From NCBI RefSeq assembly GCF_000970045.1, contig NZ_CP009505.1, positions 1,922,001 to 1,986,000 of the forward strand: DNA of 64,000 nucleotides, read 5' to 3'. The stretch comes from Methanosarcina sp. MTP4 (GTDB taxonomy: Archaea > Halobacteriota > Methanosarcinia > Methanosarcinales > Methanosarcinaceae). Shown here piece after piece: positions 35,056 through 44,952 of the stretch (within the stretch, counting starts at the first letter, position 1; every line of letters starts with the position of its first letter). A program made the translations under genes and the position numbers. A model generated the notes under the pieces. The model had not been told where the DNA came from and ran no database searches. It saw nothing but the letters and a program-made list of their open reading frames with translations.

Positions 35056-36354
35056 TCAAAAACAAGTCCTTAAAAAGGTCCCGAAGGCTTTCATCAGGCG
35101 CAGGGAATTGCCGGAGAGCATGAGCTTTTTCAGTACGACCGAGGGGTGGTCCATGTCCCCGTATTCCGTGATTGTCTCAAGGATTGAAGGGGTGTTCAGG
35201 GAAGCTATCAGTTCGTTCAGCTGCCTGTCTTCCAGTTTCCCTATGTGGTCATGGACTTTCATGCCGATTTCAAGTTCCTTTCCAGGCGTTTTTCGCCAGA
35301 GCCGGTCGTATTCGGAAAGCCTTCCTGAGCCGGTGTTTCCTTCAAGGGCGGCTTCGGCGGCGACTCTTCCTGCAATTTTGGCGGCAAGGGCTCCGGGATA
35401 GACTCCTCCCCCGGAGGTGGGTTTTGCCTGCCCGGCAGCGTCTCCTACCACAAGTACCCCGTCAGTTGATGTTTTTTCCGGGGGGCCGATGGGAATACCT
35501 CCCACCACGAAATCCAGCATGCCCCCTCCGTACCTGGCTTTTACGTGGGGATTAGAACTGAGGAACTTCTGCAGGCGGGAAACGGGTGTTTCACCCTGCC
35601 CCAGCATTTTGGGTTCCACGGCAAGCCCTATTCTCGAAACCTTTTCGTTCAGGGGCACGGTCCAGGCAAAAAAACCGGGGGCATGAGAGCCCGGGAAAAG
35701 TTCAACAAAAGCGCTGTCCTCGGAAGCATAGGGGGCTTCGACCTGGATCCCCGGCAGCACACGTTTTGGCATCCCCAGTCCCGCATACCGGGCTATCCGG
35801 CTTTTCACGCCGTCTGCTCCTATCACCACCCCCGCATTTATGACTTCGGGTTTGCCATTCCTGAGGACCTTTAGTTTTACAGGATGATCTTTTTTCCTGC
35901 CTTCTTTCCTGCCGTTTTCTTTTTTGTATTCATTTTCGGCTCTCAGGCCTGCTTTTTCGAGCCCTGAATGTTCAAGCCCCGCGTTTTCAAGCCCTACTGC
36001 CGTTGTCCTGAGGGAAAGCTCGACTCCCTCCTCGACTGCCAGGGTTGCCAGGGTGCGGTCGAAGTTTTTCCTGGAGACCACATAGGCTTTGGTCTGCTTC
36101 CCGTCGATTGGGAGGGACTGCCCGTCGGGAGCATGGACAAAAGCCCCCCGAATGGAATTGAACACGAACTCGTCCGAAGGCCTGAGCTCGCATTCCGCAA
36201 CCGCTCTTGTGCTAAGGAGCCCGGTACAGCCTACAGGCGAGCCTATTGATGCGTGTTCTTCCACAAGGAGGACTTTAGCCCCATGTATTGCTGCGTACCG
36301 GGCAGCGGTGGAACCCACCGGGCCGGCGCCCACGACGACTACATCGTAATTCAT
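35056..36354 (-). CDS. Geranylgeranyl reductase-family FAD oxidoreductase
   Basis: A 432-residue flavoprotein: MNYDVVVVGAGPVGSTAARY (FAD-binding GxGxxG), SPVGCTGLLS (the PxxYxWxFP-type family cysteine region), and GDAAGQAKPTSGGGVYPG (second FAD motif). In archaea relatives reduce the isoprenoid chains of membrane lipids or of quinone-like carriers. ATG 36354 is preferred, with GAAGGCCACAAA before it, over GTG 36402. An insert near 140-175 (NAGLEHSGLEKAGL, Lys-rich) looks like low-complexity expansion. Which isoprenoid substrate it reduces is unclear. Confidence 0.87.
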   Translation of the reverse strand: MNYDVVVVGAGPVGSTAARYAAIHGAKVLLVEEHASIGSPVGCTGLLSTRAVAECELRPSDEFVFNSIRGAFVHAPDGQSLPIDGKQTKAYVVSRKNFDRTLATLAVEEGVELSLRTTAVGLENAGLEHSGLEKAGLRAENEYKKENGRKEGRKKDHPVKLKVLRNGKPEVINAGVVIGADGVKSRIARYAGLGMPKRVLPGIQVEAPYASEDSAFVELFPGSHAPGFFAWTVPLNEKVSRIGLAVEPKMLGQGETPVSRLQKFLSSNPHVKARYGGGMLDFVVGGIPIGPPEKTSTDGVLVVGDAAGQAKPTSGGGVYPGALAAKIAGRVAAEAALEGNTGSGRLSEYDRLWRKTPGKELEIGMKVHDHIGKLEDRQLNELIASLNTPSILETITEYGDMDHPSVVLKKLMLSGNSLRLMKAFGTFLRTCF

Positions 36355-36574
36355 TTTGTGGCCTTCAAATAGTAGGATTAAAATTATTGAATTAATACAC
36401 AACTCTTAAAAAAATTGAAATTTGTGATGTTCAAGGATTCTGAAAGTATGAACAGGCTTATTTAGACATGTAATTTGGGATGCATTTTGCTGTAAAAACC
36501 CATAATTATCTGAATAACATTCTCTATTGTATCCAAATAGAATAGATATGCAAATAGGTTTTCTGCAGAGTATT

Positions 36575-37708
36575 TCAGGAATATAATAGTTTAAAAAATA
36601 GGTCATCTTCTTCAAACTCATAAAATTTTTCAGTTTGATAAATTTTATCCCAGTGTGAATGGCCTACTACCTTATCTTTAAAAATTACAAAATTCTCTCC
36701 TTCAATGCTGTATCTGCTTTTATATTTTATAGCATTAAAACCTAAATATATGGCACAATCTGCAATAAACCGAGTAAATATATACTCTGGTTTATCCCAA
36801 CCTTTGTTACTTGGCGAATTATATATTAATGAAGACGAAATGATTGATTTGTAAAGATCATTATCATATACATTACCAGTAATGTCTGTTAAATCCAATA
36901 TTTTGAGAGGTTGTGTGATCTTTAATTCCGCCATATAATATTTGGGATATTGTTTATTGCTTTTTACTTCTCTATCCTTATTGCCTTTTACTTCTCTATC
37001 CTTATTGCCTTTTACTTCTCTATCCTTATTGCCTTTTACTTCTCTATCCTTATTGCCTTTTACTTCTTTATAACTTAGTTTACTACGACTTGCAACATAT
37101 AGGTATCCATAGCCATTATGATTAAATCGTCCTTCACTTGCTTCCTTATCAGAAGGAGGACCCATTTTGGAAACACGTTCAGAGTAATCCATTTTATTAA
37201 ATTTATCTGGATTTTTAATGCATCTACATCGATATAGAATATCATTTATCGGTATTTTCTCAGTTTCTTCTGCAATATTCATAATAAGTTCATAAATTTG
37301 TTTACCAAATGGCTCTATAAGGACCAAAAATGGTGCTTTTTTTGCAGTATCAGCAATTTTTCTTATTTCATTAAAGTGTTCATTACTTTCAATTGAGAAC
37401 TCACAAGGCCAAATATAATCTTTTAGAGAACTACCACAATTCGGACACAATAGCCTTTTGGTGTGACTGGGGTCAAATTCATCTAATGCAATTTTATTAG
37501 TATTATAAAATCCAGTTACAATGTCGATTCCAGCCCAATCTTTCCTGAATTTTTCAATGCAGTTTTCACATAAATAAAAATTAGTGCCATAATCAGATTC
37601 TAACGTATCGTAAAAGAAATTTTTGAAATGTTCAAACGCTTGATCTTTATAGTACCCACTTTCAATTCGCAAGCACTCTTCATCAGAAATATCGTCAAAG
37701 TTATGCAT
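36575..37708 (-). CDS. RES-domain protein with N-terminal zinc-finger region and KGNKDREV repeats
   Basis: A 377-residue protein. The N-terminus has CENC..CPNC, likely zinc-binding, as in RES proteins with an accessory N-terminal domain. The RES domain follows: ILYRCRCI, MGPPSDKEASEGRFN, GYGYLYVASRS, YIFTRFIADCAI. RES toxins degrade NAD+. Between two RES blocks lies a five-fold 8-residue repeat (EVKGNKDR; 24-bp units, 36962-37065), an insertion absent from typical members. No Xre-type antitoxin adjoins it. The gene is much more AT-rich than its neighbours, suggesting transfer. Whether the repeat spoils or tunes activity is unknown. Confidence 0.8.
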   Translation of the reverse strand: MHNFDDISDEECLRIESGYYKDQAFEHFKNFFYDTLESDYGTNFYLCENCIEKFRKDWAGIDIVTGFYNTNKIALDEFDPSHTKRLLCPNCGSSLKDYIWPCEFSIESNEHFNEIRKIADTAKKAPFLVLIEPFGKQIYELIMNIAEETEKIPINDILYRCRCIKNPDKFNKMDYSERVSKMGPPSDKEASEGRFNHNGYGYLYVASRSKLSYKEVKGNKDREVKGNKDREVKGNKDREVKGNKDREVKSNKQYPKYYMAELKITQPLKILDLTDITGNVYDNDLYKSIISSSLIYNSPSNKGWDKPEYIFTRFIADCAIYLGFNAIKYKSRYSIEGENFVIFKDKVVGHSHWDKIYQTEKFYEFEEDDLFFKLLYS

Positions 37709-37970
37709 TTTATCTAATGAATAAATAAAAATATAAGTAGTTAAAACTTCTTGTTGGTAGTTAATATAGTCTTTAAAATAATAATAACAATAATAATAAT
37801 AATAATACTAATATCTTCTTCAGCAACATACTTGTGTATTTATCTTGTGAGCCCATTAAGAGATAGTTTGCATACTGCAGGTAATTTGATATACCGATAA
37901 ACATATCCTTCCTGAAAAACTGAACGATAACTTACTTAACCGTTTTCTTTGAATCAGACCAGTGCTTTCC
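37709..37970. other. Intergenic region with ATA-trinucleotide run
   Basis: An AT-rich spacer with an AATAATAATAATAATAATA run near 37778-37812. No gene seen. It probably holds both divergent promoters. Confidence 0.4.
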
Positions 37971-40277
37971 ATGCCGCAGAAAAAAGACAAGTTCCGATCT
38001 CCTCGCCCGAAAAGGCCGGGAAACGTTCCGGGAAATAAAAGTCCCCGGCCTCATGACAAGAAGACTAACAAAAATACTGACAAAAATACTGACAAGAAGG
38101 TTCAGGCTTCAAGGAAAAAAACCCCTAATAAATCCGGCAGTTCTTCTTTTAAAATGGAGCGCAGCCAGGAAAACAGGAACAGGCAGAAGGAGTCCTTGAC
38201 TCATAAGGGACCATCCGGGAAACCATCCGGAAAAAGCTCCGGCAGGCGTTTCGAGTACGAAAACGACAGCATTTTCTGGTGCAGGGAGTGCAACCTGCCT
38301 TTGATAGGGGAAGAGTGCGGGATTTGCGGCACGAAAGGTTTTCCAATAACCCTTTCCCAGCCGGCAGATGTCCGTTTCTGTTCCCCCTACGAACGGGAAG
38401 TCCTGGCAGAGCAGCTTGTTTCGGCTTTCGGCTGCGACCCCCTGGGGAACCGGATAATCCTCCTGAACAAAATCCCTGGTGAGGACAAGACCGATGAAAT
38501 CATCGTGGACGGGCTGCACTTTGGGGTGCTCCGCTTCGAGCTTTCGAAAATGGACTACGTGTTTGAGCCCTCCGTGGAAGGATCAAAGTTACTCCTGCAG
38601 CACGGAGCAGGACAAAAAGTCGAGCTGAAAAAGACGAAAAACAGGCATCTGAACGGAAAAAACGTGGACGCCGGGCAGGTGGAGTCTTTTTCCAGGGACA
38701 TAAGGGCAGGGGACTTCGTGCTCGTGACTGCGGGCAGCCTGAGCGGATACGGGATTTCTTACATCGACGGTTCGGAATTTGACTCTAAAAAAGATTCAGG
38801 CGAAAAAGTCCTCCGTGTAAGAAAAATCGACAGTTCGGAGGAGTTTCTTCATAAGAAAGTCCCTTCCATGGCCTCCTGCATCGAGGCGAACAAAAAACAT
38901 CTCCAGGCCCTCGGGAAAAATGCCATCAATGCCATCCGGGGAATTGCAAATCGGAATGAGTACAGGAAGCTGCCGGTTTACGTCTCCTTCAGCGGGGGAA
39001 AAGACAGCCTTGTGGTGCTTGACCTTACCCGGGCCGCTCTCAAGAAAAGAGAATTCAAGGCATTTTTCGTGAACACCGGGATCGAGTTTCCGGAAACGGT
39101 CGAGTTTGCCAGGGAGTATTGCCGGGAGCAGGGTGTGCCATATGAGGAGATGAATTCCGGGGATGCGTTCTGGGAGAATGTGGAGAGGTTCGGGCCCCCT
39201 GCAAAAGATTTCCGCTGGTGCTGCAAGGTCTGCAAGCTGGCATCCGCAGGGGATATTGAGGCAGGGAAAAATGGCCGCGGGAAGGGAACTGAAAGGGCCC
39301 TGTCCGGAAACGGACCCGGAGCATTCCTATACGAGGTCGGAATTGAAGCAGCTGCCCGCAAAGCCGGGCACAGCGCAGACGCCGTGGCATACCTGACAGT
39401 TGACGGGAAAAGGAAGCACGAGTCTTTTTCACGGGCAAAGATCGCAGCCAGTGAAACGAACCCCTTTGTCCCGAACCAGCTCAACATCTTCCCGATCCGG
39501 GACTGGAGGGCGCTTGAGGTCTGGCTTTATATCCACTGGCGGAAGCTGGCTTACAACCCCCTGTATGACCAGGGCTTTGAAAGGGTCGGCTGCTGGCTCT
39601 GCCCGTCGGCCCTTGCGGCTGAATACGCCAGGGTAAAGGAACTGCACCCTGAGATGCATGAGAGGTGGAACACTTTTCTCCTTGCCTGGGCAAAAAGCCT
39701 GGGGCTTTCGGAAAAATTCGTTGAGCACGGGTTCTGGCGCTGGAAAGAGCTGCCTCCCAAGATGCTGAAACTGGCCGAAGAGCTGGGAATTTCTGTCCTT
39801 CCGGAAGAAAATGCCGAAGCTTTTGAAATCGAGGTTGTTTCCGGGATTTCTCCCTGCAAAGCAGGGGGCTTTTCCGTGGAAGCCGGGGTAAAAGGGGTCA
39901 AGCTGAGGGAAGCTGCCGAATTTCTGAACGTGCTTGGCCCTGTGGTCCGGGCAGAAGAACTGGGCATGCTGCTCGTAAGAACCGGTTCCGGGACCGTGAA
40001 GTTCTTTTCGAACGGAAACCTGCTGGTAAGCTCGGACACAAAACCCAGGGCAGTTTCCCTTTTTAAGGAGACCGCAAAACAGTTCGCAAGGCTTTCCCGC
40101 TGTACCGGCTGCGGGATCTGTGAGAAAGCCTGCCCCGTGGGTGCGGTTGCTGTCAATGGGAACGAGGTACGTGTAAGTGAAGCCTGTATCAGGTGCGGCA
40201 AGTGCACGGAAGCCTGTGTGGTGACCAGGTATTTCGACAGGCTTTTCCCGGACTTCGATGAAAAATTAAAAATCTAA
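37971..40277 (+). CDS. PAPS-reductase-like PP-loop protein with zinc ribbon and two 4Fe-4S clusters
   Basis: A 768-residue modular protein. A basic, low-complexity start (about 90 residues) precedes a zinc ribbon CRECNLPL..CGICG (near 105) and a PUA-like segment. Then comes the PP-loop SFSGGKDSLVVLDL (near 340), CCKVCKLA, and GCWLCPSALAAEY (near 540). The C-terminus is a two-cluster ferredoxin, CTGCGICEKACPVGA and CIRCGKCTEAC. Annotated relatives are called phosphoadenosine phosphosulfate reductases, but the zinc ribbon and possible PUA domain point rather to a sulfur-transfer or RNA-thiolation role. ATG 37971 is chosen. No partner adjoins. Confidence 0.85.
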   Translation: MPQKKDKFRSPRPKRPGNVPGNKSPRPHDKKTNKNTDKNTDKKVQASRKKTPNKSGSSSFKMERSQENRNRQKESLTHKGPSGKPSGKSSGRRFEYENDSIFWCRECNLPLIGEECGICGTKGFPITLSQPADVRFCSPYEREVLAEQLVSAFGCDPLGNRIILLNKIPGEDKTDEIIVDGLHFGVLRFELSKMDYVFEPSVEGSKLLLQHGAGQKVELKKTKNRHLNGKNVDAGQVESFSRDIRAGDFVLVTAGSLSGYGISYIDGSEFDSKKDSGEKVLRVRKIDSSEEFLHKKVPSMASCIEANKKHLQALGKNAINAIRGIANRNEYRKLPVYVSFSGGKDSLVVLDLTRAALKKREFKAFFVNTGIEFPETVEFAREYCREQGVPYEEMNSGDAFWENVERFGPPAKDFRWCCKVCKLASAGDIEAGKNGRGKGTERALSGNGPGAFLYEVGIEAAARKAGHSADAVAYLTVDGKRKHESFSRAKIAASETNPFVPNQLNIFPIRDWRALEVWLYIHWRKLAYNPLYDQGFERVGCWLCPSALAAEYARVKELHPEMHERWNTFLLAWAKSLGLSEKFVEHGFWRWKELPPKMLKLAEELGISVLPEENAEAFEIEVVSGISPCKAGGFSVEAGVKGVKLREAAEFLNVLGPVVRAEELGMLLVRTGSGTVKFFSNGNLLVSSDTKPRAVSLFKETAKQFARLSRCTGCGICEKACPVGAVAVNGNEVRVSEACIRCGKCTEACVVTRYFDRLFPDFDEKLKI

Positions 40278-40500
40278 GAACGCTATATTAATACTGATCA
40301 AATACTGATTAAATACTGGTTATGAATCAGTGGGAATGCGGTAGAGGACTGGGCAGGTAGGAATACTGTTATATTTTTAAATAGGTTATAATTATATTTC
40401 TCCGATGACAGAGGCTTTAGGAGAAGTCGGTGTTTCAAAGCTGAATTACTGTACTATAGTCAAGGACCTAAATTCCTTCACCAATCTCAAGTTAAAGTTT
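40278..40500. other. Intergenic spacer
   Basis: No gene is supported. An ACTGAT-rich direct repeat (AATACTGATTAAATACTGG) lies at 40295-40320. Confidence 0.3.
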
Positions 40501-40580
40501 AACCACAGAAAGCACGGAAAACACGGAATAAAAGAAATAGGGGCACAATCCTTCCGTGCTTTCCGTGTCTTCCGTGGTTA
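40501..40580. repeat. CACGGAA inverted-repeat element, copy 1
   Basis: Left arm AACCACAGAAAGCACGGAAA and right arm TTTCCGTGTCTTCCGTGGTT are near-perfect inverted repeats separated by about 22 bp. Each arm is itself built of 8-10-bp CACGGAAA units. A related pair lies at 55740-55905. Confidence 0.75.
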
Positions 40581-40623
40581 TAATGTAAGTGTAAATATTT
40601 GCGTTCGGGACTATAATTGGATT

Positions 40624-40718
40624 CTCGTATAAATCCTGATAACTCGTATAAATCCTGATAACTCGTATAAATCCTGATAACTCGTATAAATCCTGATAAC
40701 TCGTATAAATCCTGGTAA
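40624..40718. repeat. Five 19-bp tandem repeats
   Basis: CTCGTATAAATCCTGATAA starts at 40624, 40643, 40662, 40681 and 40700, lying about 100 bp upstream of the AI-2E-type transporter gene. Confidence 0.88.
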
Positions 40719-40814
40719 ATTGAATTCTTGTATGAGTCTTCGTAAATAAAATTATCTTGCCGGAATGGAAAAAGTAAGCCTCTCCGGAAGAAAGTAATTA
40801 TCCTGGTAAAGAAA

Positions 40815-41933
40815 ATGAAGTTCAATCAACCCTATGACGGAGTTAGCCAGCTGATTGAAAGCCGCTGGAAGATCGCAGCGGCTCTGGTAATAGCTGTGCT
40901 TTTGTATTTCGCCTTTTTAATCATGATCCCTCTGGCAGACGGGGTCGTGCTGGGGCTTGTGTTTGCTTATATTGCCAGACCTATCCGCATGAAGTTCAAA
41001 AGGTATAAGAAATTAGGGTCGCTGGTCGCCAGTACCTGCATCTTCGTCCCCATCATATTCATTGTCGGAGCAGGTGTTGTTGAAATCCTGCACCAGATTT
41101 CCTGGGTCATTGACAACCAGACCGTGGTCATCGGCAGTATCTTTGATTTTGTGAGTGCTCTGGAAATCCCGGAGAGATACCTCGATCAGATTAATTCGGC
41201 TGTCTGGTCCCTTTTTTCCTCGCTTCTCCCTGCAATCGGGGGGATAGGAATTATTTCCTATGCCCAGAGCATAAGTTTGTTTGTCATAAATTTCATCGTT
41301 TCCATAATCCTCTGCTATTTTCTGCTTTCCGACGGGGACCGGCTTTACTGCGCCTTCCTTGCAGTCGTGCCTGAGGAATATCAGGGTACCGTAAATAGAT
41401 ATGCATCCCACCTGGACCTGATCCTGACCGGCGTCTTCATAGGAAACGCCTATGCAGCCCTGATTGTAAGTGTGACTTCCGTTGTGGTTTTCTACGCTTT
41501 CGGGCTTACCCATGTGCTTGCGCTTGCAACCCTTATCTTCATAGCATCGATAATTCCTCTCTTTGCCGGGTATATGGTACTCGTCCCCCTGACGGTGCTG
41601 CGCTACTTTGACCAGGGTTTCGAGAGTGCGCTCATCTTCTTCGTGGTTTCCTCTCTTGTCATCTACGGCCCCCCCGAACTGATCCTCCGCCCCTACCTGA
41701 CCAGTCTAAAGTCCAACATCCATCCCATGTTCCTGATGCTTGCTTTCCTGGGAGGGGCTTTTGTTGGCGGGGTTGCGGGCTTTTTTGCAGCTCCGATCCT
41801 GCTCGGAGCCCTGGTGGCGGCGTACAGGGTTTACCAGGAGACCATGCATCCCGAGCTTGTGGAAAAAGCCGACCCAAACCTCAAGAACCTGGGGTACAAC
41901 TGTAAGAAAGAGACATGTGAAGAGGCGCCGTAA
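40815..41933 (+). CDS. AI-2E family transporter (PF01594-type permease)
   Basis: A 372-residue membrane protein with about eight hydrophobic segments, for example AALVIAVLLYFAFLIMIPLA near the start and FINAS-like helices around 235-300. Conserved features include DGVVLGLVFAYIARPI and LILRPYLTSLKSNIHPM. Family members export or import diverse solutes, including sodium-proton exchange, so the AI-2 name should not be taken as function here. ATG 40815 follows GGTAAAGAAA. A perfect 12-bp hairpin lies 10 bp after the stop. Confidence 0.85.
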   Translation: MKFNQPYDGVSQLIESRWKIAAALVIAVLLYFAFLIMIPLADGVVLGLVFAYIARPIRMKFKRYKKLGSLVASTCIFVPIIFIVGAGVVEILHQISWVIDNQTVVIGSIFDFVSALEIPERYLDQINSAVWSLFSSLLPAIGGIGIISYAQSISLFVINFIVSIILCYFLLSDGDRLYCAFLAVVPEEYQGTVNRYASHLDLILTGVFIGNAYAALIVSVTSVVVFYAFGLTHVLALATLIFIASIIPLFAGYMVLVPLTVLRYFDQGFESALIFFVVSSLVIYGPPELILRPYLTSLKSNIHPMFLMLAFLGGAFVGGVAGFFAAPILLGALVAAYRVYQETMHPELVEKADPNLKNLGYNCKKETCEEAP

Positions 41934-41942
41934 CGAGTCCCG

Positions 41943-41976
41943 ATGCAGTAAAGAGTCTTTATTGTCTTTACTGCAT
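41943..41976 (+). terminator. Perfect 12-bp hairpin after the transporter gene
   Basis: ATGCAGTAAAGA (41943-41954) and TCTTTACTGCAT (41965-41976) pair fully around a 10-base loop, followed by TTACTGCCTTTTCC. Termination or mRNA-end protection is inferred. Confidence 0.6.
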
Positions 41977-42333
41977 TTACTGCCTTTTCCCTCTATTATG
42001 TTGCCCTGCATCGTTTTTCCTTTTCCTGCAAAAGGGAAAAAGCCTGGTAAAGAGGAGTTCAAAGGCAGGTATGACCTGTGTTTTCCTGGAAGATTGGCGC
42101 TTTAAGGGAATCCGGGAGTTACCTGAGATCCCGAAAGCTATCGGTATTCTCCCTGGCCGAGCCGGGATTCAATGATGCTACATGACATGGTTTTTGATGC
42201 TGGGCAATCCATCTTCATGAAGTTTAATTCAAAAAATTTAACGCCATTGAATATTTTCATACCTTTATAATATTCAGTAAAATTAAATCGTTTAAAGGGC
42301 GCATTGAATTTGAAGCGATTATGATATATATTT

Positions 42334-42385
42334 CTACGTACTTATAAAAAACGTAGATTGAGAGTTAAAGGGTTTCCTCTCAATC
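42334..42385 (+). other. Two abutting hairpins in the 990-bp gap upstream of thrS
   Basis: CTACGT..ACGTAG (42334-42356) shares its last base with GATTGAGAG..CTCTCAATC (42356-42385). A TATATATTT lies just before. It could be a small RNA or a terminal structure of a lost element. The remainder of 41977-42923 shows only a TATA-like TTTATAT (42747-42753) that may serve thrS. Short ORFs there look random. Confidence 0.4.
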
Positions 42386-42923
42386 TCATGGGTTGGATCA
42401 TTGGTAGGAGCCGGAAAGTGGGAACATCGGGCTCCTATCCACTACTATTCTAACAATTTTATCGTTGTCGTCCGGTTTTTTCTAACGTTTTTATTAAAAA
42501 TAAAGCTTGTGAGCGATCCTAAAAAAAATTTGAATTTTGTGGAGTTATGTCCCGCACTCATTTTTGGTCTCACAGCAATTCGATTTGATAAAATACCGCA
42601 ATCTATTCCGGTTCTGCTGTGTTCTCGGACCCGGGGTGTACTACGTAGCATCTCTTCTTCTGAAACATCAGCGGTTTTGAATTTTATCGGAATTTTGCCG
42701 GGACCTCTGTCTCTGTGAACGGAAATATACCGGTAAAAGGGATTGCTTTATATCACTGTACGCTGTTAGGACTGTCATATATTCTTACTTAATTTCCGGA
42801 AACCTGAACAGGCCCGCTGTGCAGGCCGCATGTCCCTAAAAGGCATGCAATCAAAAAATTAATCAACAAACCTAACTTTATCTGGAACTTGACTCCAGTG
42901 GTTCCGAGAGCACAGGTGATTCA

Positions 42924-44837
42924 ATGCAATTATTGCTTATTCATTCTGATTATATAGAATACGAAACCAAAAAACAGACTCCGGTAGCTGAAAAAATCGA
43001 AGACTCCTTAAAGTCCGGAAGGCTTGAAGAGGCCCTCACCGCGTTCATGGCTGTGGAGAGTGCAGACGAGACAAACCCTGAAGAAACAATCGGAAAGGCG
43101 GTCTCGGAAATCGAAAAGGTTGCATCCCAGGTCAAGACCGACCGGATCATGCTCTATCCTTACGCTCACTTAAGCTCGGACCTTTCTTCCCCGAAAGTGG
43201 CGGTTAAAGTCCTGAAAGGCATCGAAGCTGTCCTTTCCGCTAAGTATGAGGTCAAGCGCGCTCCCTTCGGCTGGTACAAGGCTTTCAAGATAAGCTGTAA
43301 GGGCCACCCCCTTTCGGAACTGTCCCGGACCATCCTTCCTGAAGGAGCAGCTCCGGCTGTTTGCGGGGAAAAGGTTGTTGTAGCTGAAGAAAAGGAAGAA
43401 GTAGTTTCCGAAGCCCTGAAAGCCGAAGACACCGCCAGGTCCTACTGGCGCATCCTGACCCCTGACGGGGAACTTCATGAGGTTGAAGGCTTTGACCTTT
43501 CTCCTTACCCGAAACTTCAGGATTTCGTGAATTATGAGATTTCTAAGAGCAGGGCAGTAAAGGAAGCCCCGCCCCATGTGGAACTCATGCGCAGGCTAGA
43601 ACTTGCCGACTACGAACCGGGGTCCGATTCCGGGAACATGCGCTATTATCCCAAGGGCAGGCTCATCAAGTCCCTGATGGAAAACTACGTGCTTGATGTC
43701 GCATCCGAATTCGGGGCAATGGAAGTGGAAACCCCCCTGATGTACGACATGAACCACCCGACCCTGAAAAAGTACCTGGACCGCTTCCCGGCAAGACAGT
43801 ACTCCATCGAGTCGGACAAGCGCCACATGTTCCTGCGTTTTGCAGCCTGCTTCGGGCAGTTCCTTATGAACCACGACATGACGATCTCTTACAAGAACCT
43901 CCCCCTGAAGATGATCGAAATGACCCGCTACAGTTTCAGGAAGGAACAGCGGGGAGAACTCGTGGGCCTCAGGAGGCTTCGGGCATTTACAATGCCGGAT
44001 ATGCACTCCCTTTGCCCGGACATGGACCAGGCCGTGGACCAGTTCATGCAGCAGTACAAGCTCTGCATAAGCGTCCTTGATAACATGGGTATCGATCTCG
44101 ATGACTACGAGGTTGCAATCCGCTTCACGAAAGACTTTTACGAGTCTAACAGGGACCTGGTTAACTCCATGGTAAAAACCGTGGACAAACCCGTGCTCGT
44201 GGAGATGTGGGACACCCGTTTCTTCTACTTCGTGCTCAAGTTCGAGTTCAATTTCGTAGACGCCCTTGCCAAGGCAAGTGCCCTTTCCACTGTCCAGATC
44301 GATGTGGAAAATGCCGAACGCTACGATATATCTTACATTTCTCCCGAAGGCAAGGCCGAAAGGCCCACCGTACTCCACTGCTCCCCCAGCGGGGCAATCG
44401 AGCGCTGCATCTACGCCCTCCTTGAAAAAGCCGCCATGGAAACCGAGAAAGGGAAAGTGCCCATGTTCCCGGTCTGGCTCTCCCCGACCCAGGTCAGGAT
44501 CATCACTATCTCCGAAAAACACATGGACTTTGCAGAAGAAGTTTCAAAGAAGTTGGGCTGCAGGGTAGATATTGACGACAGGGAACTTTCCATAGGGAAG
44601 AAAATCCGGGAAGCTGGCAGGGAATGGGTCCCCTATGTAGTGGTTATCGGGGATACGGAAGTCGAGGAAGGCACGATCAACGTGACCGTCCGGGAAGAGT
44701 CCGAACAAAAGAAGCCCATGAAAGTCCAGATGACCACGGAAGAACTCAAAGAAAGGATCAGGGCAGAAACCGCAGGCAAGCCGTACAAAGGGCTGCCGCT
44801 TGCAAAATACCTCTCGGAAAGGCCGAAGTTCCTTTAA
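42924..44837 (+). CDS. thrS: Threonyl-tRNA synthetase, archaeal type
   Basis: A 637-residue class II synthetase. Residues 1-145 form the archaeal editing domain ([14 protein letters not shown] start), which resembles D-aminoacyl-tRNA deacylase and removes mischarged serine. The catalytic core follows, with [40 protein letters not shown] (motif 2) and [18 protein letters not shown] (motif 3). The C-terminal anticodon-binding domain runs from [14 protein letters not shown]. Length is normal. ATG 42924 fits the family start. There is a leader of up to about 150 bases from the possible TATA box. Nothing odd was seen. Confidence 0.96.
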   Translation: MQLLLIHSDYIEYETKKQTPVAEKIEDSLKSGRLEEALTAFMAVESADETNPEETIGKAVSEIEKVASQVKTDRIMLYPYAHLSSDLSSPKVAVKVLKGIEAVLSAKYEVKRAPFGWYKAFKISCKGHPLSELSRTILPEGAAPAVCGEKVVVAEEKEEVVSEALKAEDTARSYWRILTPDGELHEVEGFDLSPYPKLQDFVNYEISKSRAVKEAPPHVELMRRLELADYEPGSDSGNMRYYPKGRLIKSLMENYVLDVASEFGAMEVETPLMYDMNHPTLKKYLDRFPARQYSIESDKRHMFLRFAACFGQFLMNHDMTISYKNLPLKMIEMTRYSFRKEQRGELVGLRRLRAFTMPDMHSLCPDMDQAVDQFMQQYKLCISVLDNMGIDLDDYEVAIRFTKDFYESNRDLVNSMVKTVDKPVLVEMWDTRFFYFVLKFEFNFVDALAKASALSTVQIDVENAERYDISYISPEGKAERPTVLHCSPSGAIERCIYALLEKAAMETEKGKVPMFPVWLSPTQVRIITISEKHMDFAEEVSKKLGCRVDIDDRELSIGKKIREAGREWVPYVVVIGDTEVEEGTINVTVREESEQKKPMKVQMTTEELKERIRAETAGKPYKGLPLAKYLSERPKFL

Positions 44838-44952
44838 ACTTCCGGTTTTTTCCGTTTTTCCTTTATAGAGCCAGGGTTAAAAAGTCAGAATCCTTGCTCT
44901 TTCTTTAAGTTTTTCTTTGTAATCTGGAATAATTTATATATCTCTCCGATCA

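Noticed and set aside
42401-42718. Possible gene (105 codons) in the gap before thrS
   Set aside because: No ribosome site, no recognisable composition or motif; an equally long frame exists on the other strand.
43596-44522. 308-codon open frame antisense to thrS
   Set aside because: Shadow of a GC-rich gene with strong codon bias; His-rich composition is typical of such shadows.
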